Origin: Leptospira brenneri | GTDB lineage: Bacteria; Spirochaetota; Leptospiria; Leptospirales; Leptospiraceae | Assembly (NCBI RefSeq): GCF_002812125.1 | Contig: NZ_NPDQ01000001.1 | Location: 124,001-188,000, forward strand | Direction: 5' to 3' | Length of the DNA stretch: 64,000 nucleotides | Part shown: positions 8,654-18,640 of the stretch, one piece after another | How positions within the stretch are numbered: position 1 is the first letter of the stretch | How the letters are laid out: every line of letters begins with the position of its first letter | Translations under genes and position numbers: made by a program | The notes under the pieces: generated by a model | What the model was told of the DNA's origin: nothing | The model's input: only the letters and a program-made list of their open reading frames with translations | Databases searched by the model: none

Positions 8654-10447
8654 TTTTGCCAACCTTTCATACAATTCACTTTTTTTAATGAGTTCGTCAT
8701 GGGTTCCGACGGACTCAATCTCTCCTTCTTTAATCACTACAATCTGATCTGACTTCACCACTGTGGAAAGTCTATGTGCAATCATGATAGTGGTTCTTTC
8801 TTTCATTAAAAAATCCAAAGCGTGCTTAATCATTTGTTCCGATTCCGAATCGAGAGCGGAAGTGGCTTCATCCAATAAAAGAATTCGTGGATTACGAAGG
8901 ATGGCTCTAGCAATGGCGATCCTTTGTTTTTGCCCACCGGAAAGTCTTGTACCTAAGTGACCTAAATCAGTTTCATACCCATCAGGAAGATGATTTAAAA
9001 ATTCAGTTACGTAGGCACTCTTAGCAGCCTTTTCTATTTCTGCGAAACTTGCATTTGGTTTTCCGTATGCTATGTTTTCGCGTAAGGTTCCACTGAAGAG
9101 GATAGGTTGTTGGGGAACAAAACCAATAAGAGATCGTAAATCTTTCAGGCTTAAGTTTTTGAGATCTGCATCTCCAATGAGAATGCGACCTTTAGTCGGA
9201 TCGTAGAATCTAAGAATGAGTTCAAAGAGAGTACTCTTTCCCCCACCTGAAGGGCCAACCAGAGCGGTGGTCTGATTGGCAGGGATTTCTAAGTTGATTC
9301 CTTTGATGGCCTGTTTGTCTAACCTGGATGGATATGAAAAATATAAATTCTCTAAATTGATTTTTAAACCGTTACGATTGGAAGAACCATTGAGGTAATG
9401 GTTTCCATCATTTATGTGCAGAACGCTAGAAAGTAATATTGGTTTTTCAGGATCCTTAATTTCAGATTCCGACAATAAAAGTTCCATGAGTCGTTCTGTA
9501 GCACCGGCCGCCCTTTGTAAATCACCGAGGACTTCCGAAACAGCACCAACACTATTGGCAACCATGATAGCATAAAAAGAAAATGCGATGAGTTCCCCAC
9601 CGGTGATCTTTCCTTCTAAAACATCGGTTCCACCAATCCATAACATCACACTGATTCCCGTAAGTATGAAGAGGATGACCGCTCCAATGAGAAGTGCTCT
9701 TTGTTTGATACGAAGAACGGAAATATCGAAAGCCGCTTCGACGGTTTGGCTGAATTTTTGAATGTCCTCTTCTTGATGGTGGAAAGACTGAAGGATTTTT
9801 ATATTGAGAAGGGCTTCGCTTACATAAGATCCGATATTTGCAATTTTATCCTGAGTGGTGCGAGATAGATTTCTCACTTTTTTTCCATAAAACAAAATGG
9901 GGAATACAATGAAGGGAACACTAAGTAGGACAATCATTGTAAGTTTTGCATTGGTAATAAAAAGAAAAATAATCCCACCTACGAACATCAAAACATTTCG
10001 AAGGGCAATGGAAGCAGAAGAACCAATTACCGTTTGAATGAGAGTAGTATCTGTTGTGATTCTTGATTGGATTTCACCTGGAGAATTCGTTTCAAAAAAG
10101 CTGGGATGGATGAAGATGATATGTTTGAATACATCCCTTCGAATGTCTGATGCCACCCTTTCCCCAATCCAAGAAACTGAATAATGGCGGATATAAGTTC
10201 CGATTGCGAGAAGGATCCCAACTAAAATAATAAATACGAGTGCATAACCTAATTCTTGTTTGGACCTAGCAGAAAAACCCGCATCGACCAAATGGCGTAG
10301 GCCCTGCCCGAGACCTAAGGTGACGCCTGCGGTGAAAAGTAAGGCAAGGGAAGAAACTGCCATTTGGAATCTGTAGGGCTTTAAATAAGAAAAAGTTTTA
10401 GAAAGAACACGAAGGTTTTTCGATTTCGGGCGGTCGGGAGTTTGCAA
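8627..10447 (-). CDS. ABC transporter with fused membrane and ATPase domains (MsbA-like)
   Basis: This is a 606-residue half-transporter of the lipid/drug exporter type. Six hydrophobic segments occupy roughly residues 25-320. The ATPase domain has Walker A GPSGGGKST, Q-loop FVPQQPILFSGTL, signature LSGGQKQRIAIARAIL, Walker B ILLLDEATSALD and the switch histidine in MIAHRLSTV. The exported substrate cannot be read from sequence; MsbA-like lipid A flippase is one option. It is the last gene of the M23-bactofilin-YaaR operon, 5 bases after YaaR, which hints at envelope assembly. Its 3' end overlaps parB. Confidence 0.88.
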   Translation of the reverse strand: MQTPDRPKSKNLRVLSKTFSYLKPYRFQMAVSSLALLFTAGVTLGLGQGLRHLVDAGFSARSKQELGYALVFIILVGILLAIGTYIRHYSVSWIGERVASDIRRDVFKHIIFIHPSFFETNSPGEIQSRITTDTTLIQTVIGSSASIALRNVLMFVGGIIFLFITNAKLTMIVLLSVPFIVFPILFYGKKVRNLSRTTQDKIANIGSYVSEALLNIKILQSFHHQEEDIQKFSQTVEAAFDISVLRIKQRALLIGAVILFILTGISVMLWIGGTDVLEGKITGGELIAFSFYAIMVANSVGAVSEVLGDLQRAAGATERLMELLLSESEIKDPEKPILLSSVLHINDGNHYLNGSSNRNGLKINLENLYFSYPSRLDKQAIKGINLEIPANQTTALVGPSGGGKSTLFELILRFYDPTKGRILIGDADLKNLSLKDLRSLIGFVPQQPILFSGTLRENIAYGKPNASFAEIEKAAKSAYVTEFLNHLPDGYETDLGHLGTRLSGGQKQRIAIARAILRNPRILLLDEATSALDSESEQMIKHALDFLMKERTTIMIAHRLSTVVKSDQIVVIKEGEIESVGTHDELIKKSELYERLAKLQFHTELL

Positions 10448-10451
10448 AGAA

Positions 10452-10922
10452 TTATCCTTTTAGATCAATTAGTAGACCTCTAATTTCATCTAATTGTTTC
10501 AAAATCACGAACGCACTGTTGTTGGGTGAAAACATGGTTTTGGCGAGTAAATCCAATTTTTCATCTACAACCTTTACATAACGAACGTCCTTTTGGTCAT
10601 TTCGTCCGCGTTGTGGTGCTTGCATCACTTTGTAGTTTTTTTTGAGAATGAGTTCGGCAATTTGTTTGATGTGTTTTTTGTAAGAGTCGAGATTTCTATG
10701 GTTGGGATCTTTAATGAGTTCTTTTTCTAAATCGGGTAAGTCTTTCCAAAGTTCATTTAATTCTCTCGTTTCCTCTTTTCCTGATGGAACGATGGATTCT
10801 AAAATCTCCAAAAAACTTTGTTTGGATTCATCAACGGGAAAAGCAGATCCGGAGAGTTTTTCTTTGGAACCTTTTTTAGTCGAAGTGGAAACCGACTTAG
10901 GGTTGTTGTTTTGAATGATCAT
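10452..10922 (-). CDS. YaaR-family protein (DUF327)
   Basis: The 156-residue protein has the features of the YaaR/DUF327 family: a variable basic N-terminus, then a helical core. Core landmarks are SFLEILESIVPSG, LWKDLPDLEKELIKDP, LDSYKKHIKQIAELIL and the C-terminal VVDEKLDLLAKTMF. The family function is unknown. The gene lies 8 bases after the bactofilin gene and 5 bases before the ABC transporter. Co-transcription suggests a cytoplasmic role linked to the envelope or cytoskeleton, which is inference only. Confidence 0.75.
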   Translation of the reverse strand: MIIQNNNPKSVSTSTKKGSKEKLSGSAFPVDESKQSFLEILESIVPSGKEETRELNELWKDLPDLEKELIKDPNHRNLDSYKKHIKQIAELILKKNYKVMQAPQRGRNDQKDVRYVKVVDEKLDLLAKTMFSPNNSAFVILKQLDEIRGLLIDLKG

Positions 10923-10930
10923 AAACCCGC

Positions 10931-11284
10931 CTAATGACGAGTGGGATTAATCGTGCATTTTCCGTGAAATACCACACCTTCTTCTACGATCAGGCGAGGA
11001 GTGACAATATCTCCTTCTAATCGACAGCTGGAAAGTAAAGTGACTCTTTCGGTTGCATAAATATTGCCGCGGATTTCTCCGCCAGCAACGACCACACGTG
11101 CTTTGATATCTGTATCGACGATTCCGGATTTTCCTATAAGTACCTTTCCGGTAGTTTCCAGGACTCCTCGAAATTTTCCATCGATACGAATGAGTCCAGG
11201 GAACTTAAATTCACCTACGAACTCGGCTCCTTCGCCAATGATACTATTAACTAAAAATTCTTCTTCTGTAGATGGGTTCGGCAT
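10931..11284 (-). CDS. Bactofilin (polymer-forming cytoskeletal protein)
   Basis: Bactofilins polymerise without nucleotide into filaments that localise cell-wall enzymes. This 117-residue protein has the single right-handed beta-helix core of the family: IIGEGAEFVGEFKFPGLIRI, GKFRGVLETTGKVLIG, VVVAGGEIRGNIYATERVTL and CRLEGDIVTPRLIVEEGVVF. A Leptospira biflexa bactofilin (LbbD) is known to affect cell helicity; whether this is the orthologue cannot be told here. Its ATG overlaps the stop of the upstream M23-like gene (TAATG), so translation is probably coupled and the products likely act together. Confidence 0.9.
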   Translation of the reverse strand: MPNPSTEEEFLVNSIIGEGAEFVGEFKFPGLIRIDGKFRGVLETTGKVLIGKSGIVDTDIKARVVVAGGEIRGNIYATERVTLLSSCRLEGDIVTPRLIVEEGVVFHGKCTINPTRH

Positions 11285-12273
11285 TATTCTTGAATTTGGT
11301 TGAGAAACGAAAACGGATTCAACGCTTGGGTACCAACATGTACTTCATAATGAAGATGGTAAATCGGATTTTCTGGTGATTTTCCAACATAACCTAAGAT
11401 GTCACCCTTGGAGAGTTTTTCATTTTTCTTAACACGAATTCTATCAAGATTCGAGTAGATGGTTTTCCATCCAAATCTGTGAGATAATTTTACATAATAA
11501 CCAGTAGCAGGAGAGTATCCTGTATCAAATACAATTCCAGGAGCTGTTGCTATGACTTCCGCACCTGGAAAAGATCCAATGTCTAGTCCTCGGTTTAACT
11601 CTTCTTTTCCAGTTACTGGCGAAATGTATTTTCCGAAAGGAAAAAGCACATAACCTTTTGTAGGCCAAATAGATGGAGTGTTTCGAATGATACTTTTTCT
11701 TTTTTTGATGAGTTTGATAATTTCTTCAGAAAGTTCGGAAGATAACTTTAAATTGTGAATGTCTTCTTTGATACGAAAAGATTCATCAGTGATATCGGAT
11801 TGAGGTGTTCCTTGTAATGCGAGGAACTGTCCTGCTTGTCCACCCATCCCTTTTGAAACTCGAGATGGATCTCCACCGAGTTTAATATAAAGGTTAGAAA
11901 TTCTTTCGTAATAGTATTGGATGGTTTCGTGAAGGGAGTTTACCTCTTCCTTCATTTTGGAAGATTGTCTGATAAAGTCTTTGTTGGTTAAATTGAGTTC
12001 TGTGAGTTGGTGGATGGACCCACTATGCGATAAAACATTCACAGCACTAATGACAAGAAGAACTACCATGATTCCGATAAATATGGAAATGGCCTTGTAG
12101 GAGATAACAAAATTAATCGTTCGGCGGTCGGTATGCGGAATGACCATAATGGTCAGACGTTCTCGTCCCTTTTTGTCAAGATCCTCGTAACGTTGAGATA
12201 ACTTAAGCTTCCATTCCTGGACTTTATACCGCAAACGGTAAAAAATTAAATGTAGTCTTTGTTTTACTTCCAC
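11284..12273 (-). CDS. M23/LytM-fold envelope protein, probably catalytically inactive
   Basis: This 329-residue protein has a cytoplasmic N-terminus, one membrane segment (about 63-82), a periplasmic coiled coil (about 90-130) and a C-terminal LytM domain (about 205-318). The domain aligns with M23 peptidases but lacks key residues. The usual HxGxD is N227-R-G-L-D231, and the usual YxHL is Y273-S-N-L. The HLH pair (306-308) and D231 remain. Loss of one zinc ligand and one catalytic histidine suggests a regulatory pseudo-enzyme, as in EnvC or NlpD. It is translationally coupled to a bactofilin, the pairing also seen for Csd-type peptidases and CcmA in curved bacteria. Confidence 0.85.
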   Translation of the reverse strand: MEVKQRLHLIFYRLRYKVQEWKLKLSQRYEDLDKKGRERLTIMVIPHTDRRTINFVISYKAISIFIGIMVVLLVISAVNVLSHSGSIHQLTELNLTNKDFIRQSSKMKEEVNSLHETIQYYYERISNLYIKLGGDPSRVSKGMGGQAGQFLALQGTPQSDITDESFRIKEDIHNLKLSSELSEEIIKLIKKRKSIIRNTPSIWPTKGYVLFPFGKYISPVTGKEELNRGLDIGSFPGAEVIATAPGIVFDTGYSPATGYYVKLSHRFGWKTIYSNLDRIRVKKNEKLSKGDILGYVGKSPENPIYHLHYEVHVGTQALNPFSFLNQIQE

Positions 12274-12369
12274 GTTCGTTTTAGGCCTTCGACTATTTAA
12301 ACAAAACTTAATGCACCCACTATATCTTTCGATTGAATTTTCATTTTCAAACAGTGGAAATTACAAATC

Positions 12370-13188
12370 TTGCTATTTATGGGATATTCAACCATCGACA
12401 CACATTGCCATCTAGACATAATTCGAGAACAAGGCCAAGAGATTGAAGAAACACTGGCGAAATCCCGAATGGCGGGAGTGGACCGCATGGTGCAAATTGG
12501 GATCGATCTACCCAGTTCTAAAGAAGCCGTTCGTATTTCAGAAACTCATTCCAAAGAAGACTTAGAAATTTTCTATTCGATTGGATGCCATCCAACGGAG
12601 ACTCATGAATTTCCTAATGCAGATCAAATTTTAGATTTAGCAAAAACCCGAATGAATGATCCAAAATTTTCAGCGATCGGAGAAATTGGTGTCGATCTCT
12701 ATCATGATGCGAGCACTCGCATCGCTCAAAATGAAGTGTTAAGAAAATTTTTACAATTCTCAGCCGATTACAAATTACCTGTTGTCATTCATTCACGTGA
12801 TGCTTTTGAAGATACGTATGAAGCATTAAAAGAATTCAAAACAAAAGCATTTGGAGTGATCCATTGTTTTACTTATGATTATGAAGCAGCGAAAAAGTTT
12901 GTCGAATTAGGTTACTATGTTTCCTTTTCTGGAATCGTTACTTTTAAATCAGCAACTGATATTCAGGAAGCTGCACGTAAAATTCCTTTAGAAACAATTC
13001 TGATTGAAACAGACGCTCCGTTTTTGTCTCCTATGCCCCATAGGGGAAAACGAAATGATTCTTCCCATTTACCTTTTGTTTTAGAAAAAATGTTTTCTCT
13101 AAGAACAGAAACAAACTTAGAAGTATCAGATCGCATTTATCAAAATTCCATAAAATTTACAGAAAGAAAGGCTTATCACCATGCTTGA
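12370..13188 (+). CDS. TatD-family metal-dependent deoxyribonuclease
   Basis: TatD enzymes are two-metal DNases or hydrolases with a TIM barrel. The protein shows the N-terminal DTHCHLD motif, [34 protein letters not shown] and [20 protein letters not shown], all diagnostic. Two starts are possible. TTG at 12370 has GTGGA 12 bases upstream; ATG at 12379 has no ribosome binding site and would remove three residues. The 3' end overlaps serS by 8 bases, so the two are one operon. The neighbour gives no special hint to substrate. Confidence 0.9.
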   Translation: MLFMGYSTIDTHCHLDIIREQGQEIEETLAKSRMAGVDRMVQIGIDLPSSKEAVRISETHSKEDLEIFYSIGCHPTETHEFPNADQILDLAKTRMNDPKFSAIGEIGVDLYHDASTRIAQNEVLRKFLQFSADYKLPVVIHSRDAFEDTYEALKEFKTKAFGVIHCFTYDYEAAKKFVELGYYVSFSGIVTFKSATDIQEAARKIPLETILIETDAPFLSPMPHRGKRNDSSHLPFVLEKMFSLRTETNLEVSDRIYQNSIKFTERKAYHHA

Positions 13189-14437
13189 TATCAACCGTAT
13201 TGTCCAAAACCCAGAAGAATTAATTTCCACCTTACAAAAGAGAGGTGTTGTTTCGACAGATATCGAAGCAAAAATCAAATCTGTTTCTGAAAAACAACGT
13301 AAGCTAAAATTGGAAGTGGAGGAACTTCGTGCTGAAAGGAATCGAGTTTCGAAAGAGATCGGAATCCAAAAATCACAAGGGAAAGATATCACTGAAATTT
13401 CAGCTTCGATGAAAGGAGTGGGTGATCGAATCAAAGCTATTGAAGAAGAACTCACGAAAGAAGAAGAGTCTTTACATGATCTCAATTTGGGTCTTCCCAA
13501 CTTACTTGATCCAAGTGTTCCAGAAGGAAAATCAGAAGAAGACAATGTTCTCGTTCGTCAATGGGGTGAAATTCCCAAACTTAGCTTTGAGGCAAAAACT
13601 CATTTTGATATTGGGGAAAAATTAGGAATTTTTGATTTCGAACGCGGAGTGAAACTTTCAGGTGCTAGATTTTACACGTATCGTGGTTTAGGTGCGAAAC
13701 TCGAGAGAGCACTTATGAACTTAATGCTCGATACTCATACCACAGAAAATGGATATGAAGAGATGTGGGTTCCCGTTCTTGTGAATGATGAGTCTATGAC
13801 TGCTACAGGCCAACTTCCTAAATTTGCTGAGGATTTTTACAGACTAGAAAAAGACGGACTCAATTTAATTCCGACTGCGGAAGTTCCTTTAACGAATTAT
13901 TACCGAGATGAAATCATTTCAGAAAAGGAATTACCGATTTCTGTATGTGCACACACATCTTGTTTTCGAAGAGAAGCAGGTTCTTATGGGCGTGATACCC
14001 GTGGTCTTGTGCGAGTGCATCAATTTCAAAAAGTCGAACTAGTCAAGTTTGTTGAACCGGAAACTTCTCAAACAGAACACGAAAAGATGCTAAACGATGC
14101 AGAGTCGATTTTGCAAAAACTGAAACTTCCTTACCGTGTGATGCTTTTATGTAGTAAAGATATGTCGAGCGCTTCCTCTAAAACCTATGATATCGAAGTT
14201 TGGATGCCTGGGCTTGGTCGATTTATGGAAATTTCCTCTGTTTCTAACTTCAAAGACTATCAAGCAAGAAGGGGAAAAATTCGATACAAATCAAAGGAAG
14301 GAAAAAACCTGCTCATCCATACTCTGAATGGTTCTGGTCTTGCAATCGGTCGAACACTGGCTGCAGTGATAGAAAACTACCAATCAGAAGATGGAACCTT
14401 CCAGATTCCGGATGTATTAAAAAATTACATTCGTTAA
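13181..14437 (+). CDS. serS: Seryl-tRNA synthetase
   Basis: SerS charges tRNA-Ser. The 418-residue protein has the N-terminal long antiparallel coiled coil (about residues 25-100) that grips the long variable arm of tRNA-Ser. The class II core follows, with motif 2 [20 protein letters not shown] and motif 3 [19 protein letters not shown]. It starts [14 protein letters not shown], typical of the family. It is translated from an ATG inside the 3' end of the tatD gene. Three tRNA-Ser genes lie 8 kb away in this window. Confidence 0.97.
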   Translation: MLDINRIVQNPEELISTLQKRGVVSTDIEAKIKSVSEKQRKLKLEVEELRAERNRVSKEIGIQKSQGKDITEISASMKGVGDRIKAIEEELTKEEESLHDLNLGLPNLLDPSVPEGKSEEDNVLVRQWGEIPKLSFEAKTHFDIGEKLGIFDFERGVKLSGARFYTYRGLGAKLERALMNLMLDTHTTENGYEEMWVPVLVNDESMTATGQLPKFAEDFYRLEKDGLNLIPTAEVPLTNYYRDEIISEKELPISVCAHTSCFRREAGSYGRDTRGLVRVHQFQKVELVKFVEPETSQTEHEKMLNDAESILQKLKLPYRVMLLCSKDMSSASSKTYDIEVWMPGLGRFMEISSVSNFKDYQARRGKIRYKSKEGKNLLIHTLNGSGLAIGRTLAAVIENYQSEDGTFQIPDVLKNYIR

Positions 14438-14466
14438 TCAATTAGGGCAGATGACCGAGGTGTCAA

Positions 14467-16026
14467 ATGCCCTATTCCAATCTAAATTTTGATCTTAATT
14501 TTAATTCTTATACTAATCTCAAATTCAATCAGCATTGCAAATATACGCACTACAGAAAACTAAACTTTTGCGGGATTTATACGCTCTGCAGAAAAAGAGG
14601 AACCTTTGGGGAATATACGCGAAGCGGTAAGCCGCAGATAAATACAAGTTATGCGAATAGCGCAAAAAACTCTTCGTTTTTTTTGAAAAGCCCTAATCTA
14701 TACCAAGGTCTTTTCTTTTTTCAGTCGTTCGCAAATTCCATTCGATGGATTTCGAAAGTCACTTACCTTTTTTTTCAAGTATCACTTTATATTGCCTTTC
14801 TTTCTCCCGCAACTGTCTATAGCCAGTCATCCGAGGTAGAGCCAAGTTTAGTGGTCGCTCCCATCCAAGGTCCTATCAATACCGAGTTTCAAGAATTTGG
14901 ACCTACGATGACCCCCGATGCAAAAACTTTATATTTCTATTCAAAACGTTCCAGTCGTGGCTATACGGAGATTTTTAAATCAGAACGAAAAAAAGATGGA
15001 ACTTGGGATTTTCCAGAAGAAGTCGATGTATTGAATTCTCCCTTTGATGACCAAAGCCCTTTTATTACAAGAGATGGCAAAACTCTATTATTATCCTCGA
15101 ATCGAGATGGTTCTGTGGAAGTTATGTTACCAGACGGAAAGGTCGGAATTTCTAGAGATTTATATGTTTCCAATTGGAATGGAAAATCATGGAGTAAACC
15201 AATCCCTTTACCTGCCTCGATTAACACAGAAGAAATTGAAGAGAATCCACATTTGCTTGGAGATACCCTACTCTTTACAAGATATCCATTTGGAAAACCA
15301 AATCTTGCTAAAGTCTATTTTAGCCAATATAAAGATAATTCATGGTCGAATCCCAAACCTTTACCTTCACCAATTAATGATAATTATGCGACGATCGCAG
15401 CGGCCTTCAATGATGATGGAAGTATCCTTTTTTTCTCATCGAATCGACCTGGCGGTTATGGGGGTTTTGATTTGTACATGGCAAAGATTGATGGCGATTC
15501 TTTTAAAGACACTGAGAATTTAGGAGCGCCTATCAATTCAAATGAAGATGAGGCATATATTGTTTTCCAACAGGTGAAAAAAACATTTTTATTTTGCAGA
15601 AGAGTCGAAGGTAGGTCCTTTGATCTTTTTACTGCCTCCGTCCCAAAACAAGAAAACATTGTACAAAAGAAACTGGAAGAAACGAAAAAGATCTCACTCG
15701 ATTCAGTGTATTTCGAAAGAGCATCCTCAGTTTTGAAACCAGAGTCGTCAGTTCCTTTGGATGCTATCGTTGATTACCTCCATGAAAATTCAGATAAAAA
15801 AATGAAAATTATAGGACACACTGATTTGACCGGAACATTTGAAGACAATATGGTTCTTTCAAAGGATAGGGCAGAGTCCGTTAAACAATATTTAGTCTCC
15901 AAAGGAGTGGATTCAAAACGTCTGGTAACGGATGGGAAAGGGCCAACGCAACCGGTTGTGCAGGCGACAGATGAGGGTTCGTCTAAAAAGAATCGAAGAA
16001 CAGAATTTGTACTGATAGATCCTTAA
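14467..16026 (+). CDS. PD40-repeat protein with C-terminal OmpA domain and unusual N-terminal repeat
   Basis: The 519-residue product has three parts. Residues 3-73 are six degenerate 12-residue units starting with Tyr. Residues 85-120 hold a hydrophobic signal-like segment ending near ATVYSQ. The rest is a WD40/PD40-like beta-propeller (repeats such as FGPTMTPDAKTLYFYSKRS, QSPFITRDGKTLLLSSNRDG, AAFNDDGSILFFSSNRPGG) and an OmpA-like peptidoglycan-binding domain (IIGHTDLTGTFEDN, LSKDRAESVKQYL, KKNRRTEFVL). Such proteins anchor the outer membrane to the wall. ATG 14467 has a good GAGG six bases upstream. A TTG at 14683 would instead place the signal peptide near the N-terminus, so the true start is open. 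Confidence 0.8.
   Translation: MPYSNLNFDLNFNSYTNLKFNQHCKYTHYRKLNFCGIYTLCRKRGTFGEYTRSGKPQINTSYANSAKNSSFFLKSPNLYQGLFFFQSFANSIRWISKVTYLFFQVSLYIAFLSPATVYSQSSEVEPSLVVAPIQGPINTEFQEFGPTMTPDAKTLYFYSKRSSRGYTEIFKSERKKDGTWDFPEEVDVLNSPFDDQSPFITRDGKTLLLSSNRDGSVEVMLPDGKVGISRDLYVSNWNGKSWSKPIPLPASINTEEIEENPHLLGDTLLFTRYPFGKPNLAKVYFSQYKDNSWSNPKPLPSPINDNYATIAAAFNDDGSILFFSSNRPGGYGGFDLYMAKIDGDSFKDTENLGAPINSNEDEAYIVFQQVKKTFLFCRRVEGRSFDLFTASVPKQENIVQKKLEETKKISLDSVYFERASSVLKPESSVPLDAIVDYLHENSDKKMKIIGHTDLTGTFEDNMVLSKDRAESVKQYLVSKGVDSKRLVTDGKGPTQPVVQATDEGSSKKNRRTEFVLIDP
14473..14685 (+). repeat. Degenerate 36-bp (12-codon) tandem repeat
   Basis: TATACGC occurs at 14542, 14578 and 14614, with TATGCGA at 14650, each exactly 36 bases apart. 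In translation, units begin at Y3, Y15, Y26, Y38, Y50 and Y62: YSNLNFDLNFNS, YTNLKFNQHCK (11 residues), YTHYRKLNFCGI, YTLCRKRGTFGE, YTRSGKPQINTS and YANSAKNSSFFL. The pattern is weak but keeps both phase and reading frame. Confidence 0.55.
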
Positions 16027-16068
16027 TTTTTCCTTGCCGTTTCGATTTCCGAAGAAAAGGTAATGGGG

Positions 16069-16926
16069 ATGTTGCCTCTTTTTCGGATTCGAAGTTTTGG
16101 GTTAGTTAGCCTTTTAGTGCTTTTTTTCTCTTTTTCCTTGTCTGGTGAACCAAGCCAGGTTTTAGAAAAGATTAAAAAAACCAAAACTCTCACGGTTTCC
16201 GTAAATGAATTTTATGATCCATTTTATATTGAAAATCCTAATCCAAGTTTTCCAGGTCTGGACGTAGAATTAGCACAGGAATATGCAAAGTTTCTTGATG
16301 TAGATTTAAAAATCATTCCGCTTCGAACTTTTGATCAACATGCAAGGATGTTAGAGAAAGGTGATACGCAGATAGCGATGGCAGGCTTATCTTCTTCGAT
16401 CAATCGATTTAAAGATGTTTATTTTACAGATCCATATTTAATATCAACTCCTGCTGCTCTAGTAAACAGAACAGCCCTACCCCCAGAACCAGAAGGACAA
16501 ATTGTAACGGTTCAGTTATTTAGAAATCTAAATGATTTAACGAACATTACCGGAATTTCTTATTCGGTTCTTGCAAATAGTTCTAACCATCAATTCTTAA
16601 GAGATGTTTTTCCTAAGGCTCAAACATTTTCCTATTTTACAAACGAAGCGGCCTTAAGTGAATTAAAGAAAAATAATGTGAATGCATTTGTTGCTGATTC
16701 ATTTTACATTCAGGCCCTTCTACAAAAAGATTCTTCTTTGCGAGCAAATTATTTGCCTATTCTCGGAGTTGTTCAGGAAGATCATATCAGTATGGCAACT
16801 GCGAAAAAAGATATAGAGTTTCTTTATAACTTAAATTTCTTCATCAAAGAATTGAAACGAACTGGTAAAATTCAGGTTTTAATCAATAAATATTTTAAAT
16901 CCAATCAGTGGGTTAAAAAAGAATAA
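16069..16926 (+). CDS. Periplasmic solute-binding protein, amino-acid type (SBP_bac_3)
   Basis: The protein opens with a signal peptide (LVSLLVLFFSFSLSGEPS) and continues as a type 3 periplasmic binding protein. Landmarks are LTVSVNEFYDPFYIENP, FPGLDVELAQEYAKFLDVDL, GDTQIAMAGLSSSINRFKDV and YFTDPYLIS near the ligand cleft, and a C-terminal LNFFIKELKRTGKIQVLINK. No permease or ATPase is adjacent, so it may be a lone sensor or serve a distant transporter. I prefer ATG 16069 (AAAGG 8 bases upstream) over ATG 16063, which is too close to that site. The outer-membrane barrel gene follows 5 bases later. Confidence 0.8.
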   Translation: MLPLFRIRSFGLVSLLVLFFSFSLSGEPSQVLEKIKKTKTLTVSVNEFYDPFYIENPNPSFPGLDVELAQEYAKFLDVDLKIIPLRTFDQHARMLEKGDTQIAMAGLSSSINRFKDVYFTDPYLISTPAALVNRTALPPEPEGQIVTVQLFRNLNDLTNITGISYSVLANSSNHQFLRDVFPKAQTFSYFTNEAALSELKKNNVNAFVADSFYIQALLQKDSSLRANYLPILGVVQEDHISMATAKKDIEFLYNLNFFIKELKRTGKIQVLINKYFKSNQWVKKE

Positions 16927-16931
16927 ACTTA

Positions 16932-18482
16932 ATGTCACTACGAAATTTCCTTTTTAGATACATTATTTTTCTTTTGATACCTTCTGGATTTTTATTTGCT
17001 CAAGAAGAAGAGTCGCAAAGAACCTTTATGAATTTTAATGGGTCATTTAGGGTTCGTGCTACTAACGTTGGTCGTGATGTTTTATTAGAAAGGAAAACTC
17101 CTGTAACACCAATTAATAATCTAGAGAAAGAAACGGCTGAACGCCAACAAACGGAACAACAATTAATTCAATCTGATTTAGAAAGGAGACAACAAGGCCT
17201 ACCTAGCCAAATCACTCCAAGGAAAGAAGACGTAAGTTATTATGATTCGCGTTTTTTATACAATATGAGTTTCTCAGCAAACAAATATGTAGAAGGTGTC
17301 TGGGGAATGCAAGTAGGTGATATTCCCTTTGGTGGAAAAGGATTACGAGCAACAGGACCAGACGGATTTGATCCTGGTTTAGTAGGTCCTGGCTCAGGTG
17401 GTGAACGTGGTCGTACAGCGGCTGTCAATGTTCAAACAAACTTTTTATATCTAAACTTTAGAATTCCAGAATCGGGACTTTTTATTAAAGTGGGCCAACA
17501 ACTTTTTAGTTCTGCCCAAGGCCGCGTATTATTTTCTACCGGAACAGGTGTTAGCATTCTTAAAAACTTTCAATTTTTAAGATTATCTTTGGAAGGTGGG
17601 ATTTTAAGAGCTCGTGACCAAAGTTTTTTGGATGTAGATAAGAATGGGTTTGCTGATAAAAACTATCAAAGTTCAAACATCTATTACAATCGTTTGAAGT
17701 TTGAATATTTCCGAAATATTCGAAATGAAGTGTATGCTTACTTTTTAGATGATAACGATAAATCAGATAATGAAACAGCAAGACTTGCTTGGTATGGCTT
17801 ACACAATGAATTTAATTTTCAAAAATTTTCATTCATTGTTCATGGAATTTTAAATACGGGTACGGTTAAAAAACTTCGCGCAGTTACAGATACAAATGAT
17901 GTGACCATTTACAATACAACACAAAGGCATTCTATCAAAGGTGGAATGTATGATTTTCAGTTTACTTACCGGTGGAGTGAATCGCTTAACTTTAATTTAA
18001 TTGCGCTTGGAACAACTGGAAGACCTGGTTATGACGAGAAAGGCCATGAGGCCAATTTAAAAGGAAACGGATACAGAACTTTGGCTCCAGGGTTTTCCAT
18101 TTCCAACATCGCTACAGACTTTACGGGTGGATACGCATTGTTCAATGGTTCGAGTTTCTCTGGATTAAATGAGTATGGGTTTTATTCCAATATCATTGCT
18201 TTTGGTCCTTATCAATTCACTTTAGGTTACTATCAATTATGGGCAACCAAGTCACCAGAGATTCGTATCAATCGAGAATTTAGTGAACTTAATGGATATA
18301 GAACATCAACCTATATGGGTATGGAATATAATTTTAATGTTCGTTATAACGTTACATCAGATTTCCAAATCATTTTTAGATCTGGTTATTTTGTAGCAGG
18401 AGATGCACTTTTTGTTTTACTTGATTCTAAATATGGAAGGGTTCTGCGAGAAGCATTTATCGTATTTGAACATCGATTCTAA
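16932..18482 (+). CDS. Outer-membrane beta-barrel protein, function unknown
   Basis: The 516-residue protein starts with a signal peptide (FLFRYIIFLLIPSGFLFAQ). A polar, Gln/Glu-rich stretch follows (about residues 60-95), then alternating aromatic beta strands such as NVQTNFLYLNFRIPESGLFIKVGQQL to the end. It finishes FEHRF, with a C-terminal Phe as in BAM-inserted barrels. Segments such as RLKFEYFRNIRNEVYAYFL resemble porins of the alginate-export or phosphate-porin type, but I cannot assign a substrate. It sits 5 bases after the solute-binding protein gene, which suggests that the two handle the same solute (inference). Confidence 0.75.
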   Translation: MSLRNFLFRYIIFLLIPSGFLFAQEEESQRTFMNFNGSFRVRATNVGRDVLLERKTPVTPINNLEKETAERQQTEQQLIQSDLERRQQGLPSQITPRKEDVSYYDSRFLYNMSFSANKYVEGVWGMQVGDIPFGGKGLRATGPDGFDPGLVGPGSGGERGRTAAVNVQTNFLYLNFRIPESGLFIKVGQQLFSSAQGRVLFSTGTGVSILKNFQFLRLSLEGGILRARDQSFLDVDKNGFADKNYQSSNIYYNRLKFEYFRNIRNEVYAYFLDDNDKSDNETARLAWYGLHNEFNFQKFSFIVHGILNTGTVKKLRAVTDTNDVTIYNTTQRHSIKGGMYDFQFTYRWSESLNFNLIALGTTGRPGYDEKGHEANLKGNGYRTLAPGFSISNIATDFTGGYALFNGSSFSGLNEYGFYSNIIAFGPYQFTLGYYQLWATKSPEIRINREFSELNGYRTSTYMGMEYNFNVRYNVTSDFQIIFRSGYFVAGDALFVLLDSKYGRVLREAFIVFEHRF

Positions 18483-18640
18483 ATAGTCATTATAAACTGG
18501 AAAAGCAGAATGAGTATTTTCTAACACTTGATCAATCTGCGTGATCATTTGTCTTCTAAGACTTACAATCAGACTACTTGAAGAATGACCGAGTTTACTT
18601 ACGAAGTAACTATAAAATTGATTCGAGTATTTAATTTGAA

